DNA of 58,386 nucleotides from NCBI GenBank assembly GCA_003343805.1, contig QAKM01000093.1, positions 1-58,386 on the forward strand, in the 5' to 3' direction. A model generated the notes under the pieces. The model was not told the DNA's origin and made no database searches. It saw only the letters and a program-made list of their open reading frames with translations. Shown here one piece after another: positions 34,605 to 42,929 of the stretch; positions within the stretch are counted from its first letter, which is position 1, and every line of letters begins with the position of its first letter. The translations under genes were made by a program, and so were the position numbers. The DNA is from Bacillota bacterium. Lineage in GTDB: Bacteria; Bacillota; Clostridia; Christensenellales; Borkfalkiaceae.

Positions 34605-34640
34605 AGGCGGAAGAAAGAACAAATTATTCAATATCATATA

Positions 34641-34671
34641 AAAAGAGCAGGCCGGGAGGGTCTGCTCTTTT
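34641..34671. terminator. Bidirectional terminator between araC and GH3
   Basis: AAAAGAGCAG and CTGCTCTTTT pair around a 12-nt loop. It serves both the converging AraC (plus) and GH3 (minus) transcripts. Confidence 0.8.
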
Positions 34672-34701
34672 ACTATTTTGCACCTTTATATCAAAATATT
34701 G

Positions 34702-37083
34702 TCATTCCTCGGGCGTGCCGCCGTTGGCGATTTGTAAAATTTTGTCCACCTCGCTGCGGCGGGAATTGCCCATGAACAGGTTCATGACGGGCATATCCAT
34801 CGCCATTTTGAGGTTGGTCTTTGCCATCTCGGGGTCGGGATTGGAAGAGGCGCGCTTGACGATACTTTCGTAGATGGGTCTGCCGCCCTTGGAGAAGGCG
34901 AGATCCTTGATGGGAGAATAGCGGGTGATGATGGTGCGGTCGCGTTCCTGAGGCTTTTTCGCCTTGGCAAGGGCGAGGAACTGCTCTTCGGGTAGTTCTT
35001 GAGGGGCGGACGGCATATCGTAGTAGACGGGCGCGACTGCGCGGAGGTCGGGCACGGGAAGAACGTCCCCTGCTACATACACTTCGGCGCTCAAGCGGAT
35101 GTCGCGCGAGCTTGCCCCCACGAGGATGCGGTAGACGCCCGTCTCCGTCTGCCAGGCTCCCCTCTCCGCATTGTAAAAGGCAAAGCTTTCGGACGGGAGG
35201 GTGAGGACGGCACGGACTTCGGCGCCCTTGCCGAGGGTGAACTTATAGAAGGCTTTGAGCTCCTTTTCGGGGCGGAAGATCGCGGACTCCTTCTTTTGGA
35301 CGTAGACCTGCACGATCTCTTTGCCGAGGCACTTCCCCGTATTTTTGAGGCGGAAGGAGAGCGTGAGCGGTTTGCCCTTGCCGACATGGCCGTCGAGGGA
35401 GAGATCGGAATAGGAGAAGGACGTATAGGAGAGCCCGTGGCCGAAGGGAAAGAGCACGGCTTTTTGGGTGCTGTCGTAATAGCGGTAGCCCGTGAAGATG
35501 CTCTCGCGGTATTCGGCGTAATCCTCATGCTTGTGATAGTAAGCGGCCGCGGGGGTGTCTTCGTAGGCAAGCGGCCAGGTCTCGGCGAGCTTCCCCGAAG
35601 GGCTGACTTTGCCGAGCAGAATGTTTGCCGCCGCCGAGGCGCCGCAGCAGCCCGCAAGATAGGTACAAAGGATGGCCTTTGCCCGGCTCTCCCACGGGAG
35701 CGTGACGGGAGAACCCGACGTGAGGACGACGGCGGCTTCGGGGTTGGCTTCGAGCACCGCCTCGATGAGGGCGTTGTGGGAGGCGGGAAGGGAGAGCGTG
35801 GTGCGGTCCTCCCCCTCCGTCTCGCACGATTCGGGAAGCCCCGCAAAGACGACGGTCTGCCTATATTGCCCGGCAAGGGATGCGGCCTCCACGATGAGCG
35901 CTTCATCCGGCTCGGTGGAGCTGCGATGATACCCTTCGGCATAGACGACTTCTGCGCCCGCCTTTTGAAGCTCTTCGAAGGCGTTTTCGAGCAGAACGGG
36001 GATGACCTTGCTGCTGCCGCCGCCCTGATAGCGGGGCTGTTTTGCAAACGCGCCGATGACGAGGATGGGCTCCTTTGCCGTAAAGGGCAGGATATTTTGG
36101 TTTTTGACGAGGACGGCGCTCTCCTCCGCCGCGCGGCGGGCGACGGCGAGATGCTGCACCTGCAGCCGTTTGGGGAGCGCGGGCTTGCGTTTTTGGCTCT
36201 TCAGAAGCAGCTCGAGCACCTTGCCCGCGCGCTCGTCGAGCACCTCTTCGGAGAGCGCGCCACTTTTGACGGCTTCCTCGAGGTCGAGATCGCTCCCGAC
36301 GGTGCCGGGCATTTCGAGATCGAGCCCCGCACAGTAGGCGGCGAGCTGATCGCGCATGGCGCTCCAATCGGTGACGAAGAGCCCTTCAAACCCCCACTCG
36401 CGGCGGGCGATGTCCGTCATGAGGCGGCTGTTTTCCGTGCAGTGGGTGCCGTTGAGTTTGTTGTACGCCGTCATGACCATCCACGGCTGTGCGCGCTTCA
36501 GGATGGCTTCAAACTGACGGAGATAGATCTCGCGCAGGGCGCGCTCGTCGACGATGCTGTCCGAGAAGAAGCGGGCATCTTCCTGCGAGTTGCAGGCAAA
36601 GTGCTTGACGCACGCCCCCACGCCCTTGGACTGGATGCCCTGCACCATCGCGGTACCGAGGTCGGCGGTGAGGACGGGGTCCTCGGAATAGTACTCAAAA
36701 TTGCGGCCGCACAGGGGGTCGCGCTTGTGGTTGACGGCGGGACCCAGGATGACGGCGACGTCCTCCTTGATGCAGTCCTCGGCGAGCGCCTCGCCCACCG
36801 AAAAGAGGAGAGCAGGATCCCACGAGGAGGCAAGCGCCGAGCCCGTGGGATAGGCGATGGAGGGAACGCTCTCGTTGAGGCCGATCATATCCGTCTTGCC
36901 GCACTGCTTCCTCAGGCCGCTCGGGCCGTCCGTTATCATGATCTCGGGGAGATCCTCGCCCGTCTCCCTGCCCGTGACGTACCAGAAGCGCCGCCCGTAG
37001 AGAAGAGAGGCTTTCTCCCGGACCGTCATTTTGGAGAGCAGAGAAGCGGCTTCCCGTTTCAGATTGTCCTTTGTCCTCGGCAT
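34702..37083 (-). CDS. GH3 beta-glycosidase
   Basis: A 793-residue GH3 enzyme: barrel (about 1-300) with KHFACNSQE and nucleophile Asp239 (LFVTDWSAM), alpha/beta sandwich (about 320-540; LVKNQNILPF), Fn3-like domain (about 570-650) and an extra 140-residue C-terminal extension after the usual end, mostly helical with the motif MAMDMPVMNLFMG. Such tails occur in a group of bacterial beta-glucosidases. No signal peptide. It is 12 nt downstream of the nucleoside-hydrolase-like gene and shares its promoter. Confidence 0.92.
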   Translation of the reverse strand: MPRTKDNLKREAASLLSKMTVREKASLLYGRRFWYVTGRETGEDLPEIMITDGPSGLRKQCGKTDMIGLNESVPSIAYPTGSALASSWDPALLFSVGEALAEDCIKEDVAVILGPAVNHKRDPLCGRNFEYYSEDPVLTADLGTAMVQGIQSKGVGACVKHFACNSQEDARFFSDSIVDERALREIYLRQFEAILKRAQPWMVMTAYNKLNGTHCTENSRLMTDIARREWGFEGLFVTDWSAMRDQLAAYCAGLDLEMPGTVGSDLDLEEAVKSGALSEEVLDERAGKVLELLLKSQKRKPALPKRLQVQHLAVARRAAEESAVLVKNQNILPFTAKEPILVIGAFAKQPRYQGGGSSKVIPVLLENAFEELQKAGAEVVYAEGYHRSSTEPDEALIVEAASLAGQYRQTVVFAGLPESCETEGEDRTTLSLPASHNALIEAVLEANPEAAVVLTSGSPVTLPWESRAKAILCTYLAGCCGASAAANILLGKVSPSGKLAETWPLAYEDTPAAAYYHKHEDYAEYRESIFTGYRYYDSTQKAVLFPFGHGLSYTSFSYSDLSLDGHVGKGKPLTLSFRLKNTGKCLGKEIVQVYVQKKESAIFRPEKELKAFYKFTLGKGAEVRAVLTLPSESFAFYNAERGAWQTETGVYRILVGASSRDIRLSAEVYVAGDVLPVPDLRAVAPVYYDMPSAPQELPEEQFLALAKAKKPQERDRTIITRYSPIKDLAFSKGGRPIYESIVKRASSNPDPEMAKTNLKMAMDMPVMNLFMGNSRRSEVDKILQIANGGTPEE

Positions 37084-37095
37084 ATTTGTTCTCCT

Positions 37096-38085
37096 TTATG
37101 GCTTGTAGCAAAGTTCGAGCTTTGCAAAGAGGTCGCGGAAGGTGAGCCCCACGTTGACCGAGCGGTAGACACGGATGGTGCGCTCTTTTTGGGCGCCCTC
37201 CGAATAGGTGCCGTCGGCGTTGACGTGCGGTGAGGGGACCTCATCAAAGTAGTGCTGCCCCCATTCGAGGAGCACGCTCACCGTGGGGTTATCGCCCAGC
37301 ACCCATGTTTCGGGGAAGCGATCCTTTTCGACGCCGATGATGGTCTGCGAGGTCTCGACGAGTTCCTCGAAGAGGTATTTGCCGAGCTTGCCGCAGGGGG
37401 CGACATGAAGGGCGAGTTCGGAAAAACTGACTTCCATCGTGCGGTAGACGTCCTGCGGGACCTGCCAGAGCGGGATATCGCTTTGAAAGACGAGATTGGC
37501 GGCGTCGATATCCTGACAGAGGTTAAATTCGGGGTTGCCCGCGGGATAGGAGCCGCCGCCGATCCAGACGGCGGTGAGCTTTTGTGCAATGCGGGGCTCG
37601 AGCTTGTAGGCTGCGGCAAGGTCGGTGATGCCGCCGAGGAAACAGACGAAGAGCGGGCGGCCATCTTCCTTCATCGCCTCTTGGACGATGAACTTGGCGC
37701 CCTCGCTCGGCTCATCGCCGTGGGCGAGCTCAAACCGCGCGCCCTTCAGAAGGGGCACGTCGTCGATCTCTGCCAATGAGAGAAGGCGCTCCCCCTCTTC
37801 GTAGCTCATCTGCATGGTGTTGCCCCTGCGGGAGAGCATGACAGAAAGCCCTTCGCCGAAGCGGCCCGACTCCCCTCTTGCGGCGACCTCTTCGGCAAGG
37901 CGGGGGAACCATTCGAAGTGCCCCGCGATGATGCCGAGCACTTCTTCGTTGGGGGAAAGCAGATGATGCATGACGGCGTACTGGTCGTCTGCCTCGTTTT
38001 TCAGGTCGCTGTGGACGATGACGCGGATGCGCTTTTCTTTGGGAATGGAAAATCCTAATTTCTGTAAGACTTCTTCGCGTTTCAT
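37096..38085 (-). CDS. Nucleoside-hydrolase-like protein
   Basis: A 329-residue protein of the inosine/uridine nucleoside N-ribohydrolase fold. The family's calcium site normally begins DTDxxxDD; here the aligned stretch is HSDLKNEADDQYAV, keeping two of the Asp residues and adding Glu. Other expected pieces are FVCFLGGITDLAAA and the C-terminal WVLGDNPTVSV. This divergent subgroup turns up in polysaccharide loci, and its real substrate is probably not a nucleoside. Start at 38085 chosen for GAGGAGAAC just upstream; 16 further codons are open. It heads a two-gene operon with GH3, driven by the AraC-type promoter at 38129-38181. Confidence 0.75.
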   Translation of the reverse strand: MKREEVLQKLGFSIPKEKRIRVIVHSDLKNEADDQYAVMHHLLSPNEEVLGIIAGHFEWFPRLAEEVAARGESGRFGEGLSVMLSRRGNTMQMSYEEGERLLSLAEIDDVPLLKGARFELAHGDEPSEGAKFIVQEAMKEDGRPLFVCFLGGITDLAAAYKLEPRIAQKLTAVWIGGGSYPAGNPEFNLCQDIDAANLVFQSDIPLWQVPQDVYRTMEVSFSELALHVAPCGKLGKYLFEELVETSQTIIGVEKDRFPETWVLGDNPTVSVLLEWGQHYFDEVPSPHVNADGTYSEGAQKERTIRVYRSVNVGLTFRDLFAKLELCYKP

Positions 38086-38128
38086 GGATGTTCTCCTCGG
38101 GAGAGGTGCGGCTCCCCTCTTTTTTCTT

Positions 38129-38181
38129 ATCATAGCAGAAAAAACTGTGAGGTTCTATCAAAATTTTTTCGTCAATGACAA
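38129..38181 (-). promoter_or_regulatory. Activator-type promoter (AraC element 2)
   Basis: Minus strand: TTGTCAT, 9 nt, AATTTTGATAGAA, 18 nt, TATGAT (-10). The 13-nt word, the TTGTCAT word and both spacings are identical at 51953-52005. It lies 44 nt before the start of the nucleoside-hydrolase-like gene. Confidence 0.75.
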
Positions 38182-38195
38182 GATATTTTCCTTTT

Positions 38196-39968
38196 TCAGC
38201 CTGCGAACTGGGCGTTGTAGAGGTTTGCGTAGAAGCCGCGGCGGGCAAGCAGCTCTTCGTGCGTGCCCTGTTCGACGATGTTGCCGTGGTCGAGCACGAG
38301 GATGAGGTCGGCGTTTTGGATGGTCGAGAGGCGGTGGGCGATGACGAAGCTCGTGCGGCCCTTCGTGAGGGCGTCCATCGCCGCCTGGATGGTGCGCTCG
38401 GTGCGGGTGTCGACGTTTGAAGTCGCCTCGTCCAGAATGAGCATGGGCGCATCCTCGATCATGGCGCGGGCGATGGTGACGAGCTGCTTCTGCCCGCCCG
38501 AGAGGGAATTTTCGCCGATGACCGTCTCCGCCCCTTGCGGGAGCGCGGCGACGAGGTGATAGATATCGGAAGCGATGACCGCCTCTTTGATACGCTCTTC
38601 GGGAACGCCCTGCTTGCTGTAGAGGACGTTATCTTTGAGCGTGCCGCCGAACACCCATGCATCCTGCAAGACCATCGAGAAGAGATCGCGCATGTTGGCG
38701 CGGGAGAGCAATTTGATGGAGACGCCGTCGATGAGGATATCCCCTTCGCATTCGTAAAAGCGCATCAGAAGATTGACAAGCGTCGTCTTACCTGCGCCCG
38801 TGGGGCCGACGATGGCGACCTTCTGCCCCGCTTTGACCGTCGCGGAGAAATCGCGGAGGACGGGGTGGGAAGCATCATACCCGAAGGAGACGTGGCGGAA
38901 TTCGACGGCGCCTTTCACCTCTTCGGGCGCAATGTGCGCGGCGGGCGTTTCCTGCGGTTCTTCCTCCTCTTCGAGGAATTCAAAGACGCGGCCTGCGGCG
39001 GCAGAGGCGGACTGGAACAAGTTCGCCGCCTGCCCGAGCTGCGACAAGGGAGACTGGAAGAGGTTGATGTAGAGAAGAAAGGCGGCAAGATCGCCGAGCG
39101 TTGCCCCGCCGCGCGCCATCAGGATGCCCCCTACCACGCAGATGGCGACATAGCCGAGCTTGGAGATGAAGGTCGTCAGCGGATGGGCGATCGCCGAGAT
39201 GACATTGGCGCGGTACATGGAGGCGCGGAGGCGTTCGTTGCCCCGTTCGAAGTTTTGCAGGGCGCGCTCCTCGGCGCCGTAAGCGCGGATGAGTTCGAGC
39301 GAGGAGTAATACTCCTCCGCACAGCCGTTGAGCGCTCCGAGCCGCTGCTGCTGGGCGCGGAAGTACTTCTGCGAACGGCGCACGATGAAGGCGATGACAA
39401 GGAGAGAGAAGGGAACGGTCGCAAAGGCGGTGAGCGTCATCCACGGGTCGGTGAGGAACATCATGACGATGACGACGACGAGCTGCACCGCCGCCGTGAG
39501 CGACGTGCTCAGCGAGCTTGCCATGGACTGGGCGACGGTATCGACGTCGTTGGTGACGCGGGAGAGCGTATCGCCCAGGGCGTGGCCGTCGAAATAGCGC
39601 ATGGGAAGCCTGCCGAGCTTGGCGGAGATATCCGTGCGCAAACGGCGCGCGACGCTCTGATTGATGCCCGCCATGAGATAGGCTTGCAAATAAGAGCAGA
39701 ACGCGGAGCCTAAGTACATGCCCGTGAGCGTCAGCCCGAGGCGGAGGATGACGTTCATGTCGATGACATCTGCCATCGTCAGCGAGCCCGATGCCTGACG
39801 GGATGCCGACTCGATGTAGTCGGTGAGCTCCTTTAAGAAGGTGGCGGCAAAGACGGTGAGAAAGACGCCCGCGATGCTCAGAATGAGCACGGCGATAAGC
39901 CCCGCAAGATGGCGCTTGCAGTAAATAAGTAATTTGGAAAGCGGCGATCTGTTCTTTTGTTGTTTCAT
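38196..39968 (-). CDS. ABC exporter subunit, permease-ATPase half-transporter (canonical ATPase site)
   Basis: A 590-residue half-transporter: six membrane helices (about 20-320) then a nucleotide-binding domain with Walker A GPTGAGKTTL (Lys394), signature LSGGQKQL, and Walker B LILDEATSNVD with catalytic Glu514. The start at 39968 overlaps the upstream gene's stop as ATGA, so the two halves are made together. The combination with a partner carrying a degenerate Walker B marks a heterodimeric multidrug-type exporter like TM287/288 or BmrCD. It probably expels a toxic compound rather than sugar. The pair is controlled by the divergent TetR gene. Confidence 0.93.
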   Translation of the reverse strand: MKQQKNRSPLSKLLIYCKRHLAGLIAVLILSIAGVFLTVFAATFLKELTDYIESASRQASGSLTMADVIDMNVILRLGLTLTGMYLGSAFCSYLQAYLMAGINQSVARRLRTDISAKLGRLPMRYFDGHALGDTLSRVTNDVDTVAQSMASSLSTSLTAAVQLVVVIVMMFLTDPWMTLTAFATVPFSLLVIAFIVRRSQKYFRAQQQRLGALNGCAEEYYSSLELIRAYGAEERALQNFERGNERLRASMYRANVISAIAHPLTTFISKLGYVAICVVGGILMARGGATLGDLAAFLLYINLFQSPLSQLGQAANLFQSASAAAGRVFEFLEEEEEPQETPAAHIAPEEVKGAVEFRHVSFGYDASHPVLRDFSATVKAGQKVAIVGPTGAGKTTLVNLLMRFYECEGDILIDGVSIKLLSRANMRDLFSMVLQDAWVFGGTLKDNVLYSKQGVPEERIKEAVIASDIYHLVAALPQGAETVIGENSLSGGQKQLVTIARAMIEDAPMLILDEATSNVDTRTERTIQAAMDALTKGRTSFVIAHRLSTIQNADLILVLDHGNIVEQGTHEELLARRGFYANLYNAQFAG

Positions 39969-41692
39969 CTTGCAAGCTCCTCTTGGGTCATTTGTGATTG
40001 TGCTATTTCGAGGTATGCGGGACAAGTTTTAAGCAATTCTTCATGCGTGCCTGCGCCTGCCATTTTGCCGTGGTCCAAAACGACGATGACGTCGGCATCG
40101 CGCACGGTGGAGATGCGCTGGGCGACGATGACTTTGGTGGTGCCTGCAAAGCGCTCTTTGAGGTTTTTCCTCACTTTGGCGTCCGTTGCGAAGTCGAGCG
40201 CGGAGAAGCTGTCGTCAAAGAGCACATAGGAAGGCCTGGCGGCAACGGCGCGGGCGATGGAGAGGCGCTGGCGCTGCCCGCCCGAGAAGTTGCGGCCGCC
40301 CTGCGCGACCTCTGCCTGCAAGCCCCCCTTTTCCGTGATGAACTCTGCGGCACAGGCGGCGTCGGCTGCCGCCATGAGGGCTTCGTCCGAAAGCGAAGGG
40401 TCGGCGAAGGCGAGATTTTCGCGGATGGTGCCCGAAAGAAGCGCGCTCTTTTGCGGGGCGTAGCCGAGGTGGCTGCGGAGCTCCTTTTGCGGGACGTCCT
40501 TAACGTTCATGCCGCCCACGAAGACTTCGCCCGCGTCGGCATCGAGAAAGCGCAGAAGGAGCTTTAGAAGCGTCGTCTTGCCTGCGCCCGTGCCGCCCAC
40601 GACGGCGAGCGTCTGCCCCCTCTCCACACGGAAAGAAACCCGGCTTATCACAGGCGCGCCGCCGTAGCTTGCGGAAACGCCTTTCATCTCGATGGAGCCG
40701 TCGGGGGTATAGGAGACGGGAGCGGCGGGGTCTTGGAGTTCGGACTGCTTCCCGAGCACTTCCAGAATGCGCTTTGCGGAGACCTGCGCGCGCGGGATCA
40801 TGTTGAAGAGCATGACAAGCACCATGAACGCCGTAACGACCTGCGAGGCGAGCTGGGTGAAGGAGAACATTTCGGGAAAGAAGGCGGCGTTGTTGTCGCG
40901 CACGATGATGAAGCACCCCAGCCAATAGATGGCGAGCGTCAGGCCGTTGAAGATGAGCATCATGAGGGGGTTCATGAGCGCCATTGCGCGGCCTGCGAAG
41001 GTGTTGTTCTTCTGAAGGGCGGCGCTCACCTCTTCGAAGCGGGCGCGCTCGTACTCCTCCGCATTGTAGGCGCGCACGACGCGGATGCCCGTGAGCGTAT
41101 CACGCAAGGTGCCGTTGAGGCGGTCGGTGAGCTTCTGGACGAGCTTGAAGCGGGGCAGCGTGACGGCGAGGATGGCGGCGATGCCGCAAAGCAGGATGAC
41201 GACGGCGCCAGCCGTGACGAAGGTGAGTTCGCCGCTCGACTGGGCGATGCGGACGATCGCCATGCCAGCCATGAGGGGCGCGCCCACGCCGAGGCGAAGG
41301 ATGAGCACCATCGAGGAGACGACCTGCTGGACGTCGTTGGTGGTGCGCGTCAAAAGCGAGCCCGCCGTAAACGCGCCTGCCGTGCGGTCGGAAAGCGATA
41401 AGACGTGCGAGAACACCTCCCCTCTCAGCCGCCGCCCGAGGCCCGTTGAGATGGAGGCGGAGAGGAAGGTCTCTGCGATGGTCGCAAGGACGCTCACCGC
41501 CGCGAAGGCGAGCATGATGCCGCCCGTTCTGAGGATGGAAAGCGCCTCTGCGCCCGCCTGCATCTGTTCGACGATGCGCGCCGTGTAGGTGGGAAGCGTG
41601 ACGTCGGCAAACACCTGCACGACGAGGAATGCGAGGAGCAAGAGAAAGAAAAAAACTTGTTTTTTGGTGAGATAGCGAATGAGGCGAAACAT
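39965..41692 (-). CDS. ABC exporter subunit with degenerate ATPase site
   Basis: A 575-residue half-transporter: six helices (about 15-300), Walker A GGTGAGKTTLL (Lys372), signature NFSGGQRQRL and Walker B YVLFDDSFSALD. Asp494 stands where the catalytic Glu normally is, the hallmark of the regulatory half of a heterodimeric exporter. It is the first gene of the exporter operon, with a strong promoter at 41717-41745. Confidence 0.93.
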   Translation of the reverse strand: MFRLIRYLTKKQVFFFLLLLAFLVVQVFADVTLPTYTARIVEQMQAGAEALSILRTGGIMLAFAAVSVLATIAETFLSASISTGLGRRLRGEVFSHVLSLSDRTAGAFTAGSLLTRTTNDVQQVVSSMVLILRLGVGAPLMAGMAIVRIAQSSGELTFVTAGAVVILLCGIAAILAVTLPRFKLVQKLTDRLNGTLRDTLTGIRVVRAYNAEEYERARFEEVSAALQKNNTFAGRAMALMNPLMMLIFNGLTLAIYWLGCFIIVRDNNAAFFPEMFSFTQLASQVVTAFMVLVMLFNMIPRAQVSAKRILEVLGKQSELQDPAAPVSYTPDGSIEMKGVSASYGGAPVISRVSFRVERGQTLAVVGGTGAGKTTLLKLLLRFLDADAGEVFVGGMNVKDVPQKELRSHLGYAPQKSALLSGTIRENLAFADPSLSDEALMAAADAACAAEFITEKGGLQAEVAQGGRNFSGGQRQRLSIARAVAARPSYVLFDDSFSALDFATDAKVRKNLKERFAGTTKVIVAQRISTVRDADVIVVLDHGKMAGAGTHEELLKTCPAYLEIAQSQMTQEELAR

Positions 41693-41716
41693 GATGCCCT
41701 CCCTTTGTTCTGCTTT

Positions 41717-41745
41717 ATTGTAGCATAAACTTTACATATTGTCAA
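41717..41745 (-). promoter_or_regulatory. Promoter of the ABC exporter operon
   Basis: TTGACA, 17-nt spacer, TACAAT on the minus strand. The -35 lies inside the left arm of the putative TetR operator. Confidence 0.85.
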
Positions 41746-41781
41746 GTGTTTAAGGCAAAAAATAATTGACGAGTTGTAAAG
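41730..41781. promoter_or_regulatory. Putative TetR operator: spaced inverted repeat
   Basis: The left arm CTTTACATATTGTCAA (41730-41745) and right arm TTGACGAGTTGTAAAG (41766-41781) pair at 12 of 16 positions around 20 nt. It lies between the divergent exporter and TetR genes and covers the exporter -35 box. Confidence 0.65.
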
Positions 41782-41798
41782 AAATTTTGCGCAAACGC

Positions 41799-41827
41799 TT
41801 GCCTTTCGGGGGAAAATGTGCTATCTT
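41799..41827 (+). promoter_or_regulatory. Possible promoter of tetR
   Basis: TTGCCT, 17 nt, TATCTT. The -10 ends 6 nt before the ATG at 41834, which would give an mRNA with almost no leader. A LacI-like dyad GCAAACGCTTGC overlaps the -35. Confidence 0.45.
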
Positions 41828-41833
41828 GAAGGC

Positions 41834-42454
41834 ATGAACAAGTTTGAGGAAAAGCGTGCGGAGCGCAGAAAGATCATTCTGACGGAAGCGAAGAAGCTCG
41901 TTCTGGAGCGCGGCATCTATGACGGGGCGATGAGCGAACTCGCCGTGCGGGCGGGCATCTCGCGCCAGCAGCTCTATAACTATTATAAGAACCTCGACGA
42001 GGTGCTTGAAGGCATCATGGGAGAGCTCGTTGCGCACTCCTATCTTGCGCGCATCGCGGACGCCGCCGAGGTAGACACGCCCGAGAATCTCATCCGCTAT
42101 GCCATCCTCGCCTTCAAGGACCTCTCGCCCGAGGTGCACGACGACCTTTTGTTTATGAACCTCTACTCGGTGTATCTTGCGACCAATCAAAGGGATGGAG
42201 CGGAGCGCAGGTCGGCGCGCATCCTGCTCTTTGAACGGCAGATCGTGCGCGGACAGGAGGCGGGCGTGTTCCGCACCGACAAGCCGCTCGAGGAGCTGAC
42301 GGCGACCGTCTCCATCCTTCTGGCGGGCTACACCTTCCACTGCGAGACGCTCTCGGAGAACGCGAGGGCGCGGATGCTCGGCGAAGAGATGCTCCACCGC
42401 CTTGCCGACATGGTTTTGGCGTATCTGAAGGGCTCCCCCACGCCCGCAGGATAA
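41834..42454 (+). CDS. TetR/AcrR family regulator of the ABC exporter
   Basis: A 206-residue TetR-type repressor. The N-terminal helix-turn-helix is clear (AKKLVLERGIYDGAMSELAV then AGISRQQLYNYYKNLDEVLE); the C-terminal helical domain binds an unknown ligand. It is divergent from the heterodimeric exporter with a shared intergenic region holding a spaced inverted repeat over the exporter promoter, the classic layout of drug-responsive repression. The start at MNKFEEKR is chosen; six more codons are open but overlap the possible -10 box. Confidence 0.92.
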   Translation: MNKFEEKRAERRKIILTEAKKLVLERGIYDGAMSELAVRAGISRQQLYNYYKNLDEVLEGIMGELVAHSYLARIADAAEVDTPENLIRYAILAFKDLSPEVHDDLLFMNLYSVYLATNQRDGAERRSARILLFERQIVRGQEAGVFRTDKPLEELTATVSILLAGYTFHCETLSENARARMLGEEMLHRLADMVLAYLKGSPTPAG

Positions 42455-42541
42455 CAATCTTAGGAAAACGGCGGAAGTTGGGCGCCATACTTGAATTAGT
42501 TTAGGTTTGTAAGAAGGAATAAAAGAAAAAAGGCGATAATT

Positions 42542-42594
42542 TTGCAAAAAACCCAAAGATTCTGATAGACTTCTTCGGATATATCTGATATAAT
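42542..42594 (+). promoter_or_regulatory. Promoter of candidate small RNA, with weak AraC-type element
   Basis: An extended -10 (TG-A-TATAAT) is preceded, after 17 nt, by TAGACT. The word TGATAGA (42563-42569) is exactly 19 nt from the -10, as at the two strong AraC elements, and TTGCAAA starts 20 nt upstream of CTGATAG. The upstream half-site is a poor match. Confidence 0.55.
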
Positions 42595-42600
42595 AGGACC

Positions 42601-42713
42601 AAGATCGAACGAGGCCGACCGCTTCATAACTTCAATCCCCCTATTTTGATCATCGTTGGCCAACTCGATCGACAATTTACAAAAAGGGAACGGTACACTC
42701 CGTTCCCTTTTTT
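42601..42713 (+). ncRNA. Candidate small regulatory RNA with C-rich loop
   Basis: About 113 nt lie between an extended -10 promoter and a perfect intrinsic terminator, with no credible reading frame. The 5' part folds into a long hairpin: GATCGA (42603-42608) pairs with TCGATC (42665-42670) and GGCCGAC (42613-42619) with GTTGGCC (42655-42661). The 35-nt apical loop contains TCCCCCT, complementary to Shine-Dalgarno sequences. An unpaired A/T-rich stretch leads to the terminator stem. C-rich exposed loops are typical of Gram-positive small RNAs that block ribosome binding. It follows tetR by 146 nt and could instead be part of its 3' end, but it has its own promoter. Confidence 0.55.
42686..42713. 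terminator. Intrinsic terminator of the candidate small RNA
   Basis: GGGAACGG-TACACT-CCGTTCCC followed by T6; A5 precedes it, so it can also stop minus-strand transcripts. Confidence 0.85.
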
Positions 42714-42751
42714 GTTGTGCAAAGCGAATGCGGACGAGGCGGGAGAAAGCG

Positions 42752-42783
42752 AAAAAGACGGCCGAAGGAACGGCCGCCTTTTT
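42752..42783. terminator. Intrinsic terminator of the glucuronate operon
   Basis: AAAAAG, a CGGCCG / CGGCCG stem with a 6-nt loop, and CTTTTT. On the minus strand it lies past the tandem hairpins that follow eda. Confidence 0.75.
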
Positions 42784-42834
42784 CAGGGGGGAGGTGGGTG
42801 TGCGGTTTTTGAGGAGTTGCGGAGGGCTTATGCG

Positions 42835-42894
42835 CCGCCGAGGGAAGAGGCTTCGGCGGAGCCATGTACCGCCGAGGGCAAGAGGCTTCGGCGA
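42835..42894. repeat. Two tandem hairpins after eda copy 2
   Basis: CCGCCGA-loop-TCGGCGG and CCGCCGA-loop-TCGGCGA, with near-identical loops (GGGAAGAGGCT / GGGCAAGAGGCT), 34 nt apart, between the eda stop and the terminator. Possibly 3'-end protecting structures. Confidence 0.65.
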
Positions 42895-42929
42895 AGCTAT
42901 TGCCGCGCCTCTCTCTGAGGGCGGGCTAT

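Noticed and set aside
34683..34706. ATCAAAAT and TTGTCATT words near the GH3 3' end
   Set aside because: They resemble the AraC half-sites but order, strand and spacing are wrong and no promoter follows.
41790..41803. Catabolite-responsive element (CcpA site) around GCAAACGCTTGC
   Set aside because: The dyad resembles LacI-family operators but departs from the cre consensus at key outer positions; kept only as a remark.
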